Source of the DNA: Maribacter litopenaei
GTDB lineage: Bacteria; Bacteroidota; Bacteroidia; Flavobacteriales; Flavobacteriaceae
DNA length: 64,000 bases
Direction of reading: 5' to 3'
Assembly (NCBI RefSeq): GCF_025244665.1
Contig: NZ_CP104205.1
Coordinates: forward strand, 1,733,001 to 1,797,000
A model generated the notes under the pieces. The model was not told where the DNA came from, did not search any database, and saw only the letters and a program-made list of their open reading frames with translations. Every line of letters starts with the position of its first letter. The first letter of the stretch is position 1. Of this stretch, positions 53,711-62,907 are shown one piece after another. The position numbers were made by a program, and so were the translations under genes.

Positions 53711-55339
53711 ATGCTATCGGTATCCAATTTATCAGTACAATTTGGAAAAAGAGTTTTGTTTGACGAGGTTAACGTAGTTTTTACGGAAGGTAATTGCTAC
53801 GGCATAATTGGGGCTAACGGTGCCGGTAAATCAACTTTTTTAAAGGTATTGTCCGGACAAATAGACCCAACTTCTGGTCATGTCCATTTGGAACCGGGTA
53901 AAAGAATGTCCATTTTGGAACAGGACTATAATGCTTCTGACGAGTATACCGTTCTAGAGACTGTTGTTAAAGGCAATAAGCCTCTATATGATATTAAGAA
54001 GGAGATTGATGCCCTGTATGCGGATTACAACGACAAAAATGCCGATAGGATAGGGGAGTTACAAGTCCAATTCGAGGAAATGAATGGTTGGAATGCCGAT
54101 AGTGATGCGGCTGCATTACTTTCCAATTTGGGCATAGGTGAAGAGTTGCATTATACACTTATGTCCGATATGGATTCCAAATTAAAGGTTAGGGTACTTT
54201 TGGCCCAAGCCTTATTTGGTAGCCCGGATGTACTTATAATGGATGAGCCTACCAATGATTTGGATTATGAGACTATCAATTGGTTGGAAAACTTTTTGGC
54301 AGATTATGAAAATACGGTAATTGTTGTATCGCATGATCGACACTTCCTGGATACAGTCTGTACGCATATTGGTGATATCGATTTTGGTAAATTGAACCTA
54401 TATTCAGGTAACTATACTTTCCGGTATGAAAGTAGTCAACTGGCAGCAAGGCAGAGGGCACAACAAAACAAAAAGGCTGAGGAAAAAGCTAAGGAATTGC
54501 AGGAATTTATCATGCGTTTTAGTGCCAACGTTGCTAAGAGCAAACAAGCAACTTCAAGGAAGAAAATGCTTTCTAAACTTAAAGTGGATGATATTAAGCC
54601 ATCTAGTAGAAGATATCCTGCCATCATTTTTGAAAGGGAACGTGAGGCCGGCGACCAAATATTGAACATTGATAAATTAAAGGCTACTACAGAAGAAGGG
54701 GAGTTGCTATTTGATAATGTCAACATTAATCTTGCAAAAGGAGATAAAATAGCTATCATATCAAGGGACTCAAGAGCAACTACAGCTTTTTACGAAATCA
54801 TAAATGGAAATAAAAAACCCGATGCAGGCAAACATAGTTGGGGAGTCACAACCACTCAATCCTATTTACCTGCTGATAACTCTAGTTTTTTTACCCAGGA
54901 CATCAACTTGGTAGATTGGTTAAGACAATGGGCCAAGACCGAAGAGGAGCGTGAAGAAGTTTATATTAGGGGCTTTTTGGGCAAAATGTTGTTCAGTGGC
55001 GAGGAGGCCCTTAAAAAGTGTACGGTACTCTCCGGAGGCGAAAAAGTTAGATGTATGTTGAGTAGAATGATGATGCTAAGGGCCAATGTTCTCATGTTAG
55101 ATGAACCTACAAACCACTTGGATTTGGAAAGCATCACAGCATTCAATAATTCCTTGAAGAATTTTAAGGGAACGGTCTTATTCACTACACATGACCATGA
55201 GTTTGCTCAAACAGTGGCTAATAGAATTATTGAATTAACACCTAAAGGCAACATTGATAGATATTCTACGTTTGATGAATATATGTCTGACAAGGCATTG
55301 AAGGAACAGAGGGGCAAGATGTATGCTGTTCCAGTATAA
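53711..55339 (+). CDS. ABC-F family ATPase
   Basis: A soluble twin-ATPase of 542 residues with no membrane domain; ABC-F proteins act on ribosomes. First domain: Walker A GANGAGKST (residues 34-42), Walker B LIMDEPTNDLD; a linker rich in K/E/Q follows. Second domain: signature LSGGEKVRCMLSR and Walker B LMLDEPTNHLDLES. Its Walker A position reads IAIISRDSRATTAFYEI, without the GxxGxGKS loop, an accepted variation in Bacteroidota homologues. I start at ATG 53711 on promoter evidence. Housekeeping or translation-quality role likely. Confidence 0.9.
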   Translation: MLSVSNLSVQFGKRVLFDEVNVVFTEGNCYGIIGANGAGKSTFLKVLSGQIDPTSGHVHLEPGKRMSILEQDYNASDEYTVLETVVKGNKPLYDIKKEIDALYADYNDKNADRIGELQVQFEEMNGWNADSDAAALLSNLGIGEELHYTLMSDMDSKLKVRVLLAQALFGSPDVLIMDEPTNDLDYETINWLENFLADYENTVIVVSHDRHFLDTVCTHIGDIDFGKLNLYSGNYTFRYESSQLAARQRAQQNKKAEEKAKELQEFIMRFSANVAKSKQATSRKKMLSKLKVDDIKPSSRRYPAIIFEREREAGDQILNIDKLKATTEEGELLFDNVNINLAKGDKIAIISRDSRATTAFYEIINGNKKPDAGKHSWGVTTTQSYLPADNSSFFTQDINLVDWLRQWAKTEEEREEVYIRGFLGKMLFSGEEALKKCTVLSGGEKVRCMLSRMMMLRANVLMLDEPTNHLDLESITAFNNSLKNFKGTVLFTTHDHEFAQTVANRIIELTPKGNIDRYSTFDEYMSDKALKEQRGKMYAVPV

Positions 55340-55365
55340 GGAAGTACAACCCAAATCTATACATC

Positions 55366-56502
55366 ATGAAGACCTACACCTACAAGGTCGGCATTCTGCT
55401 GATGGCTTTTCCGGCCGCATGCAGTAAATCCGCCACGGAACCCCTAGAGAATGAGACCCCATTAACTATTGAAGCTAATTATAGCGTTTTATTGGAAAAA
55501 AGCGGTTTTTTGACCACAGGAAACGTGCAAGCTTCAGAAAATGAAATGATCCTAAAAACTGATAACCTAAATTTTCCCGCGTTCCCATCTTCCAAAATCA
55601 CCTTTGCGGACGGCAATACTTTCAGTTTTTTTGAAGTTACAGGAGATTGTAAGGGTAGAATTTTAAGGTTTGATTTCAATTCCGGTAATTATCAATTGAT
55701 AGAGACATTTTTAAATCTAGATGTCTGCAGTTTGAATATTACTTCCATTGCTCACGATAATTCCCATGTATTCTTAACATTTATTAAAAGCGAAGTAGGG
55801 AAGGAAGATGCCTATTATGTGAGAATTATTAGTTTAAACGATGTAGAAAGTGCGGTGGACGTGGAACTTAGTTTACAACCCAAGCTCGTCATTCCTAGTA
55901 ATGGAAAACTATTTGTTCTGACACATGATGTGGAAATTACTGATGAAAACGGAATAAGTGTTATTGATATCAATGGACAGTCCATAGTTCTTGAAAAGCT
56001 GGTAGGATTTAATGCCAAGAAAATTTTTAAAGACCCGGATGGTCATATCGTTATAAGTTACCCTGAACTTCATACGACATTAAACAGTACAACCTTTGAG
56101 GAAGTGTATACCCAATATGGAGAGACGCTCCGCCCCAATTTATATTCAGAAGGCTATAATCTTTTTGATTCCCAAGGAAAAATGTATTATACGATGAATA
56201 CAGAGGGGGAAGCGATAGAAAAAATACCGGCGGTTTACGATTTTAAGGCTAACACAGCAACGTTGTACTACTTTGAAAATTTCTTATCGGAGACCGAATT
56301 GAATACGGAACTTAATATACAATCGGCAACGGCAATAGGCTATGACGATAAAAATAATTTCATACTGGTAGGATACGAGAAAAATGGTTCGAGCAATTTT
56401 GGTGGAATACTGAGATTAACCCCTGCACCTGATTTTGCTTATATTGACAATATTGATTTAGTAGGGATTCCAAAAGCAATACTTACTCAAAGCACAAATT
56501 AA
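55366..56502 (+). CDS. Exported lipoprotein with propeller-like repeats, unknown function
   Basis: A 378-residue lipoprotein (MKTYTYKVGILLMAFPAACS, lipobox). The remainder is beta-rich with repeated blade-like stretches (NLDVCSLNITSIAHDNSHVFLTF, KLVIPSNGKLFVLTHDVEI, NIQSATAIGYDDKNNFILVGYEK), so a beta-propeller is likely; no family is recognised. It is 26 nt downstream of the ABC-F gene and may be co-transcribed. It overlaps the convergent membrane protein gene by 4 nt. Intact. Confidence 0.65.
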   Translation: MKTYTYKVGILLMAFPAACSKSATEPLENETPLTIEANYSVLLEKSGFLTTGNVQASENEMILKTDNLNFPAFPSSKITFADGNTFSFFEVTGDCKGRILRFDFNSGNYQLIETFLNLDVCSLNITSIAHDNSHVFLTFIKSEVGKEDAYYVRIISLNDVESAVDVELSLQPKLVIPSNGKLFVLTHDVEITDENGISVIDINGQSIVLEKLVGFNAKKIFKDPDGHIVISYPELHTTLNSTTFEEVYTQYGETLRPNLYSEGYNLFDSQGKMYYTMNTEGEAIEKIPAVYDFKANTATLYYFENFLSETELNTELNIQSATAIGYDDKNNFILVGYEKNGSSNFGGILRLTPAPDFAYIDNIDLVGIPKAILTQSTN

Positions 56503-57221
56503 GCATTGTAATACTTGCTATTCCAAATAGCCGGACTAAAATTTTTACCTAGGGCAAAACCATAAAATATGGCAACGGCAACAATACTTTTAAAAGTAAA
56601 GAAAAAGAGTATGCCGAATTCTGCCACTGAATTAGATTTAGAGAAAAGCCCGTTAGGAATGAGCAATGTAGTCACATAGCTAAGTAAAATGATAACGAAA
56701 ATAAGGTTTCCCACATTTTTAAAAGGCCACATCATTAATTTTCTAAGAGGATGCAGATCATTACCCCACTTATGAATAAGATAAAAATAGCCATTTCCCA
56801 TTGGAGCAAATAGAAGAGGGTCGTCTTTGTCTTCCAACTTAAATAGTCTTGACGGCGCAATTATTTTAAATCCTTTTAACTCCGTAGTGTGTGTTTTTTC
56901 TAGTTCCCTGATTTTTGAATAAGCCTCGGATGGGATTTCACCCTTGAAATATTTTGAATCCAAAAACCTTAGGCGGTAATCGATACAAACCTTTTTAATT
57001 TGATCTATGTGAAAGATACGTTCAGAATCAAGGGAATCAAAATCAAATGAATTGACCTTTAAGGTATCTAGTTCTGAGAGATTCCTATCAATACGGGAAT
57101 AAATTTTATCAAGATTGGCAAAAATTCTTTGGACCTCTTTCAGTACATTTTCTCCTGACTTTCTTTGCTTTTCTCTTTCTAAGTGTAACTTTTCTAGAAG
57201 ATTTGTTTTTTGAAATAACAT
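56499..57221 (-). CDS. Coiled-coil membrane protein, unknown function
   Basis: The 240-residue protein has a long, charged N-terminal coiled-coil region (KLHLEREKQRKSGENVLKEVQRIFANLDKIYSRID, residues about 10-60) and two membrane helices near the C terminus (LIFVIILLSYVTTLLIPNG, about 172-190, and FGILFFFTFKSIVAVAIFYGFALG, about 203-226). Family not recognised. Single gene, convergent with the propeller lipoprotein; about 200 nt upstream with only an AT-rich region before the divergent fasciclin gene. Intact. Confidence 0.6.
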   Translation of the reverse strand: MLFQKTNLLEKLHLEREKQRKSGENVLKEVQRIFANLDKIYSRIDRNLSELDTLKVNSFDFDSLDSERIFHIDQIKKVCIDYRLRFLDSKYFKGEIPSEAYSKIRELEKTHTTELKGFKIIAPSRLFKLEDKDDPLLFAPMGNGYFYLIHKWGNDLHPLRKLMMWPFKNVGNLIFVIILLSYVTTLLIPNGLFSKSNSVAEFGILFFFTFKSIVAVAIFYGFALGKNFSPAIWNSKYYNA

Positions 57222-57427
57222 GTTTCTTTTTTAGCAACTCCTTCAAAGTTAGACAATAATTAAATTTATAAAAAACCAACAAAAATTAGATATTTGTTAA
57301 AAATATGTTAAATATTATAATTGTCATATTTTCAGAGCACCCTTATTAATGCTAAGATTGTATATTGTCGAGGAATGTGAACCATTCGTCGATAACCGAC
57401 TATAGCCTCAAACCAAGAACCTTACCT

Positions 57428-58000
57428 ATGAAAAATTGGACATCCCCCGTGTCTTTTGCGGCCCTACTAATGACACTTTTCTGTACCGCACAGGAGCCTT
57501 CAGCGGCAGTACAAGATAATATTCTATCCAAAACTAGCTCAAAATTAAATTCCATTCTGTCCAATACCGAAAAGACAGAAAATCATAGTAGGTTATTGTC
57601 CATATTGAGAGCTTCTGATTTAGATTGTCTTTTGGATTATGATGGACAATTTACGGTCTTCGCTCCCTCTAATGCCGCCTTTGAAAAATTATCAGAGGTC
57701 ACGAATGAATGGCTTATAAATCCAGAAAACAAAGAGAAGCTAAAAGCTATAATGTCCTATCATATTATTGCAGGTAAACTATCGGCATCCAAAATCCTAA
57801 GAGCAATGTGTAGAGGAAATGGGGAAGCCTCTTTTACAACAATTTTAGGCGAAAAAGTAACTGCCACCATGAGTGGCATCGATATTGTTTTAACAGACAC
57901 CAATGGTAATAAGGCTAAAATTGTAAATGCAGATTCCGAACAACGAAATGGAGTCATACATGAGATAGATAGTGTCTTTTTTCCTGTAAACTTTTTTTAA
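57428..58000 (+). CDS. Fasciclin-domain exported protein
   Basis: The signal peptide (MKNWTSPVSFAALLMTLFCTAQ) is followed by one FAS1 domain of about 130 residues: LLSILRASDLDCLLDYDGQFTVFAPSNAAFEKL, then YHIIAGKLSASKIL and a final VIHEIDSVFFPVNFF. Fasciclin domains mediate adhesion or surface interaction. I start at ATG 57428, since the longer frame uses TTG 57365 and adds 21 residues unlike a signal peptide. Convergent with pheT, whose stop is 3 nt away. Intact. Confidence 0.85.
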   Translation: MKNWTSPVSFAALLMTLFCTAQEPSAAVQDNILSKTSSKLNSILSNTEKTENHSRLLSILRASDLDCLLDYDGQFTVFAPSNAAFEKLSEVTNEWLINPENKEKLKAIMSYHIIAGKLSASKILRAMCRGNGEASFTTILGEKVTATMSGIDIVLTDTNGNKAKIVNADSEQRNGVIHEIDSVFFPVNFF

Positions 58001-58002
58001 AA

Positions 58003-60435
58003 CTATCTAAGTTCCGCACTCAATTCTTTCTCATAATTGGTTTGGAGCTTATTCATGATTTTATCTATTTGGGTATCCGTCAAAGTGCCATGAGTGTCTT
58101 TCAAAGTAAAACTGACAGCATAGGACTTTTTGCCAGCCGGCAAATTATTACCTTGGTATACATCAAATAGGCTTATTTGAGTCAGTATTTTACGCTCAGT
58201 CCTAAAACCTAAATCATACACTTCTTTGAAGGTTACGGTGTTGTCCAATAAAAGGGCAAAATCCCTTTTAACTTCGGATATTTGGATATTTCCTTGAAAG
58301 TAATCCCGCTTTTGTTAAGGCTTTTTAAAATAACATCCCACTTAAAATCGGCATAGAAAATTTGTTGTTTAATATCGAAGTGTTTGGTGATACTTTTTTT
58401 AACGATTCCAAAGGAAACCAAGGTACTGTCATCGTTACTTTTATAAGAAATACCTTCCGAAAATAATTTTGAACTATCCGGTTCATATGTTACGTCCTTA
58501 ATTCCCAAGCGTTCCAAAACAGTATCCACTATAGACTTTAATTGAAAAAAATCTGTCTTCTTGGCTGGTTCTGTCCAACTATTTTCATTGGCTTCTCCAC
58601 TCAATAGAATACTCAGGTATTTTTCCTCGATACGTTCATTGTTTTCTTGGTAGTATGTTTTACCAAACTCGAACAACTTTAGGTTCTGCCGTTTTCTGTT
58701 GATATTGAAACTGGCCGATTCCAATGCCGTGAACAGAGAAGATTTTCTTAACACCGACAATTCACCACTCAATGGGTTTATAATTGTAACATGCTTTTTT
58801 GCCTCTAATTCTCCCTCTAAAAGTCTGTTGTAAGAAGGGGAAGTCAAACTGTTCGTCAATATTTCAAAATAACCCTTGGAAGCCAGTAGGTCCCCTATAA
58901 TTTGTTGGATTTTGTAATCCTCAAATGAACTAGTAGAAGCTACAGAAGCATTAAGTTTTTCACTGAAATCCACATTGTTATAACCATAGACGCGTAATAT
59001 TTCTTCAATTACATCCACTTGGCGCTGTACATCCACACGATAGGAGGGAACAGTAAGTCCCATTCCTGCTTCAGTCACGTTTCTCACCTTAATGTCCAAT
59101 GAAGCGAGTATTGACTTTATGGTATCTTGGGAAATGTTTTGGCCTATCAACTTATTTATTTTTTCAAAAGCTAGGAATACCTCAAAATCCTTATGTTTTT
59201 TTGGATAAAGATCCACAATATCCGAAGTGATGTCACCACCTGCTATTTCTTTGATCAATAATGCCACTCGCTTAAGACTATACTCTACGTTTTCAATATC
59301 AATGCCCCTTTCAAATCTAAAGGAAGCATCCGTATTGAGTCCATGCCTTTTGGCAGTCTTGCGAATAGAAACCGGATTAAAGTAGGCGCTTTCCAAGAAA
59401 ATGGAAGTGGTGTGCTCCGTAACACCGGAATGTATACCTCCAAATACTCCGGCAATACACATAGGCTTTTCAATATCACAAATCATAAGATCATCCTCGT
59501 GCAATTCTCTTTCCACACCATCTAAGGTGGTAAATTTAGAGCCTTTGGGAAGGGTTTTTACTTCAATTTTATTTCCCTTTATTTTGTTTGCGTCAAAAGC
59601 ATGCAAGGGCTGCCCTAATTCGTGCAGTACATAATTGGTAGCATCTACCACATTATTCTTGGGCGTAATACCAATGGCCTTCAACCTGTTTTTAAGCCAG
59701 TCTCGGAGAAGGTTGAACGATAATGTTGCTTATAGTAACACCACAATACCTAGGGGCCAAACTATTATTTATAACATCAACATCTATTTTCAAAGACCTG
59801 TTGGCCACATTGAAATGACTAACCGGTGGCGTTATGAGCTCTTTATTTATTTCCTTCTGTTTTAAACCGGCTTTTAAATCCCTGGCAACGCCAAAATGAC
59901 TCATGGCGTCGGCACGATTTGGCGTAAGTCCAATTTCAAAAACCTCATCCTTTTCCACCTTAAATACATCAGACGCAAGCGTTCCAGGTTTTAGACTATC
60001 ATCTAAAATCATAATTCCATCATGGCTTTCACCTAGGCCTAGTTCATCCTCGGCACAGATCATTCCATGGCTTTCCTCTCCACGAATCTTTCCCTTTTTT
60101 ATCTTCCAAGCGTCCCCTTCTTTAGTATATAGGGTGGTACCAATGGTCGCTACAGGTACTTTTTGACCCTTTGCCACATTAGGCGCCCCACAAACAATCT
60201 GAACAGGTTCAGGTTCGCCAATATCTACCATCGTAACTTTCAATCTATCCGCATTGCTGTGTTGTTCACAACTCAACACATGTCCAATAACAACACCATC
60301 CAATCCTCCTTTCACGGATTCAAAGCGTTCTATTCCCTCAACCTCTAATCCTAAATCCGTTAAAAGTTCCCCTGTTTTTTGGGAGTTCCAATCTATATTG
60401 ATGAACTGTTTGAGCCAGTTATAAGAAATTTTCAT
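58003..60435 (-). CDS. pheT: Phenylalanine-tRNA ligase beta subunit, frameshifted
   Basis: The beta chain of the essential enzyme charging tRNA-Phe. Domains: N-terminal tRNA-binding region (MKISYNWLKQFINIDW, GHVLSCEQHSNADRLKVTMVD), B3/4 editing domain, B5, catalytic-like core, and C-terminal anticodon-binding FDX-ACB (DTHGTLTDTQIDKIMNKL). Breaks near 59703 (CCGAGAC to CCAGAC restores VQPSPDWLKNRLKAIG) and near 58277 (CCGAAG to CCAGAAG restores KYPEVKRDFALLLDN). Repaired length about 809, normal. The gene is essential, so these are sequence errors. pheS is not in the window. Confidence 0.94.
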
Positions 60436-60560
60436 TTGTGCATTTTAAAGCGCGTAAAGATAAAACAATGGTGGAAGAGATTCAACAGACATCGGATTGT
60501 TTTATCCTTAATTTTAAAATGAGGTTTATAAGTTGTTAATTCGCACTAAATCTGCCAACC

Positions 60561-61784
60561 ATGAAAAAAATTTTAATTCTGTTCCTGACCATTATTCTCT
60601 TTGCTTGTGAAACCCGGAAAACGAATATTCAACCCAAAGAAGGTGTTTGGCAAGCTAGATTGGAAGTAAAAGACCATCAGATATTGCCATTCAATTTTGA
60701 ATTATACCGAACAGATGACAAATCAGTAAGCATGAAGGTTCTCAATGGGGAGGAAACCATTTTAGTCGATGAAATTTATATAGAAGATGATTCTATCTTA
60801 ATCAAAGCTCCCGTATTTGAGGGTTATATTTCTGCTAAGCTTATTAACGAGCAAATGATAGGGAAATTCGTAATAGAAAGTTTGGACTGATCCGTTCCTT
60901 TTCAAGCTGTTTATGGAATTGAAGAACGATTTACAGATGTGGGATCAAGTACCCAAGGTGTTGACGGTGTTTGGGAGACAGAGTTCAGTCCAAATACGGA
61001 GGATAGTTATATGGGTAAAGGGATTTTTAGCCAAAAGAATGGGATTGTTTCCGGGACCTTTAGAACAACTACTGGTGACTATCGTTTTTTGGAAGGAGTG
61101 ATGGATGCAGATTCCTTAAAATTATCCGCCTTTGATGGAGCACATGCCTTTTTGTTCCATGCGAAGGTATCTGACAGTACTATGAAGGGCACTTTTTATT
61201 CAGGAAATCATTTTAAGGAGCCTTTCGTTGCGGTAAGAAATGAAAACTATGAACTTCCAAGTGCTGACTCCTTGACCTTTATAAAAGAGGGGTATGATCG
61301 GTTCGATTTTTCCTTTCCTAATTTAGATGGGGACTAAATATCATTATCTGACCCTGTTTTTAAAAACAAAGTGGTCATTGTACAGCTTATGGGCTCTTGG
61401 TGTCCAAATTGCCTTGATGAATCTAAATTCCTAGTTAACTATTTAGAATACAACCAAAACAAGGACTTGGCTGTGTTGGCACTGGCCTTTGAACAGGCTA
61501 AGACTAAAGAGCGTGCCCTGCAAAGTATTGAACGACTCAAAGACAGAATAGGGATATCCTATCCTATTTTATTAGCTCAGTATGGTAGTTATGACAAGAA
61601 AAAGGCACAACAAAAATTACCGATGTTGAATCATGTGCTATCTTATCCTACGACTATATTTGTTGACAAAAAGGGGGAAGTGAGAAAAATACATACTGGA
61701 TTCAATGGATCGGCCACGGGAAAAAAATATGAGGAATTTAAATTGGAATTCGACAGTTTCCTAACGGGGTTATTGTCTGAATAA
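60561..61784 (+). pseudogene. TlpA-family disulfide protein with two in-frame stops
   Basis: Three open parts are in the same reading frame, interrupted by TGA at 60888-60890 and TAA at 61335-61337. Joined, they give a 407-residue lipoprotein (MKKILILFLTIILFAC lipobox) with a beta-rich N-terminal part (GVWQARLEVKDHQILPFNFEL) and a C-terminal thioredoxin domain with active site GSWCPNCLDES, of the TlpA/ResA family, acting in periplasmic thiol-disulfide exchange. Both stops have the context GGAC followed by T where A would give Arg or Lys. They may be two real nonsense mutations or a repeated substitution error. Alone between pheT and leuB. Confidence 0.72.
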
Positions 61785-61786
61785 CA

Positions 61787-62905
61787 TTATATAATCGTAG
61801 ATTTTCCAAGGTCTATATTCTCGTCGTTCATATTGAAATTATCATCAATTTCCATGATATTGTCCGCAATAAAGTCACCGACGTAGTCAGTGCCATATTT
61901 ACTACTTCCCATTATATCAGGAGTTACGATTTTTTTCGAAAACGATTTTAATACAGCAGCAACAAGGGCATCGGCCTCTTCATTGAGTTTAAAATGCTGT
62001 AAGAGCATACCAGCACTTAGAATTGCAGCTACCGGGTTGGCAATATTCTTATCTTTTGCATCAGGGTATGAGCCATGAATCGGTTCAAACATTGCATATT
62101 CAGTGCCCACTGAAGCCGAAGGAAGCAATCCAATGGAACCGGCCGTAACACTGCCTTGATCGGATAAAATATCCCCAAACATATTATCGGTCAGTATAAC
62201 ATCAAATTGAGAGGGATTAAGAATCATCTGAACCGCGGCATTATCAATAAATAGGGTTTCCAATTCAATGTCGGGATAGCTTTTTGAGATGGATTTGACT
62301 ACCCTTCTCCACAAACGCGAAGTTTCCAAAACATTCGCCTTATCAACCAAAGTCACTTTCTTCCTTCTATTCTTGGCGGCTTTAAACGCTAAATGGGTAA
62401 TTCTACTGATTTCATCCTCGGAATAGGAACACGTGTCAGTAGCAATATTAGTGCCCGAATCCATGGATTTGTTCCCATAGTAAATACCACCGGATAACTC
62501 CCTATAAATGACCAAATCTGTATGTTGAATCACTTTTTTGTTCAGGGGCGATTGCCTAATGAGAGCAGGAAATACCTTAACCGGTCTGATATTGGCAAAA
62601 AGATCTAATTCCTTTCGTAGTTTTAGTAGCCCTTGTTCGGGCCAAATTTTGGAGTCCGGATTTCCATCATATTGGGGCATTCCGATTGCTCCAAATAATA
62701 TAGCATCTGAGTTTTTACAGATTTTTAACGTCTCATCCGGTAGGGGACTACCCTTTTTATCCATGGCCTCTGCACCAATGAGGGCTTTTTTAAATTTAAA
62801 GGTATGACCAAAAGTTTCTTCAACGGAGCGTAGACACTTAAGGGATTGGGCAACGACCTCCGGGCCAATGCCATCCCCACCTAATACAGCAATATCTAAC
62901 CGCAT
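61787..62905 (-). CDS. leuB: 3-Isopropylmalate dehydrogenase
   Basis: The third step of leucine synthesis, oxidative decarboxylation of 3-isopropylmalate with NAD. The 372-residue protein has LGGDGIGPEVVAQSLKCL, FGAIGMPQYDG, LRKELDLFANIRPVK, YRELSGGIYYG (Tyr), VDKANVLETSRLWR (Lys), TDNMFGDILSD (Asp pair), GSIGLLPSASVG and EPIHGSYPD, complete for the family. Directly downstream of leuA on the minus strand (2-nt gap). Stop at 61787 is 3 nt from the TlpA-like gene, convergent. Intact. Confidence 0.96.
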   Translation of the reverse strand: MRLDIAVLGGDGIGPEVVAQSLKCLRSVEETFGHTFKFKKALIGAEAMDKKGSPLPDETLKICKNSDAILFGAIGMPQYDGNPDSKIWPEQGLLKLRKELDLFANIRPVKVFPALIRQSPLNKKVIQHTDLVIYRELSGGIYYGNKSMDSGTNIATDTCSYSEDEISRITHLAFKAAKNRRKKVTLVDKANVLETSRLWRRVVKSISKSYPDIELETLFIDNAAVQMILNPSQFDVILTDNMFGDILSDQGSVTAGSIGLLPSASVGTEYAMFEPIHGSYPDAKDKNIANPVAAILSAGMLLQHFKLNEEADALVAAVLKSFSKKIVTPDIMGSSKYGTDYVGDFIADNIMEIDDNFNMNDENIDLGKSTII

Positions 62906-62907
62906 TT

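Noticed and set aside
53639..53711. Longer N terminus of the ABC-F protein
   Set aside because: The first ATG lies before the -33/-7 promoter elements at 53656-53687, and the added residues do not resemble ABC-F proteins.
18272..60435. Genuine pseudogenes (recN, bamD, clpB, glyA, pheT and others)
   Set aside because: Several are essential single-copy genes, and most breaks are healed at one motif. Sequence error explains this better than decay.
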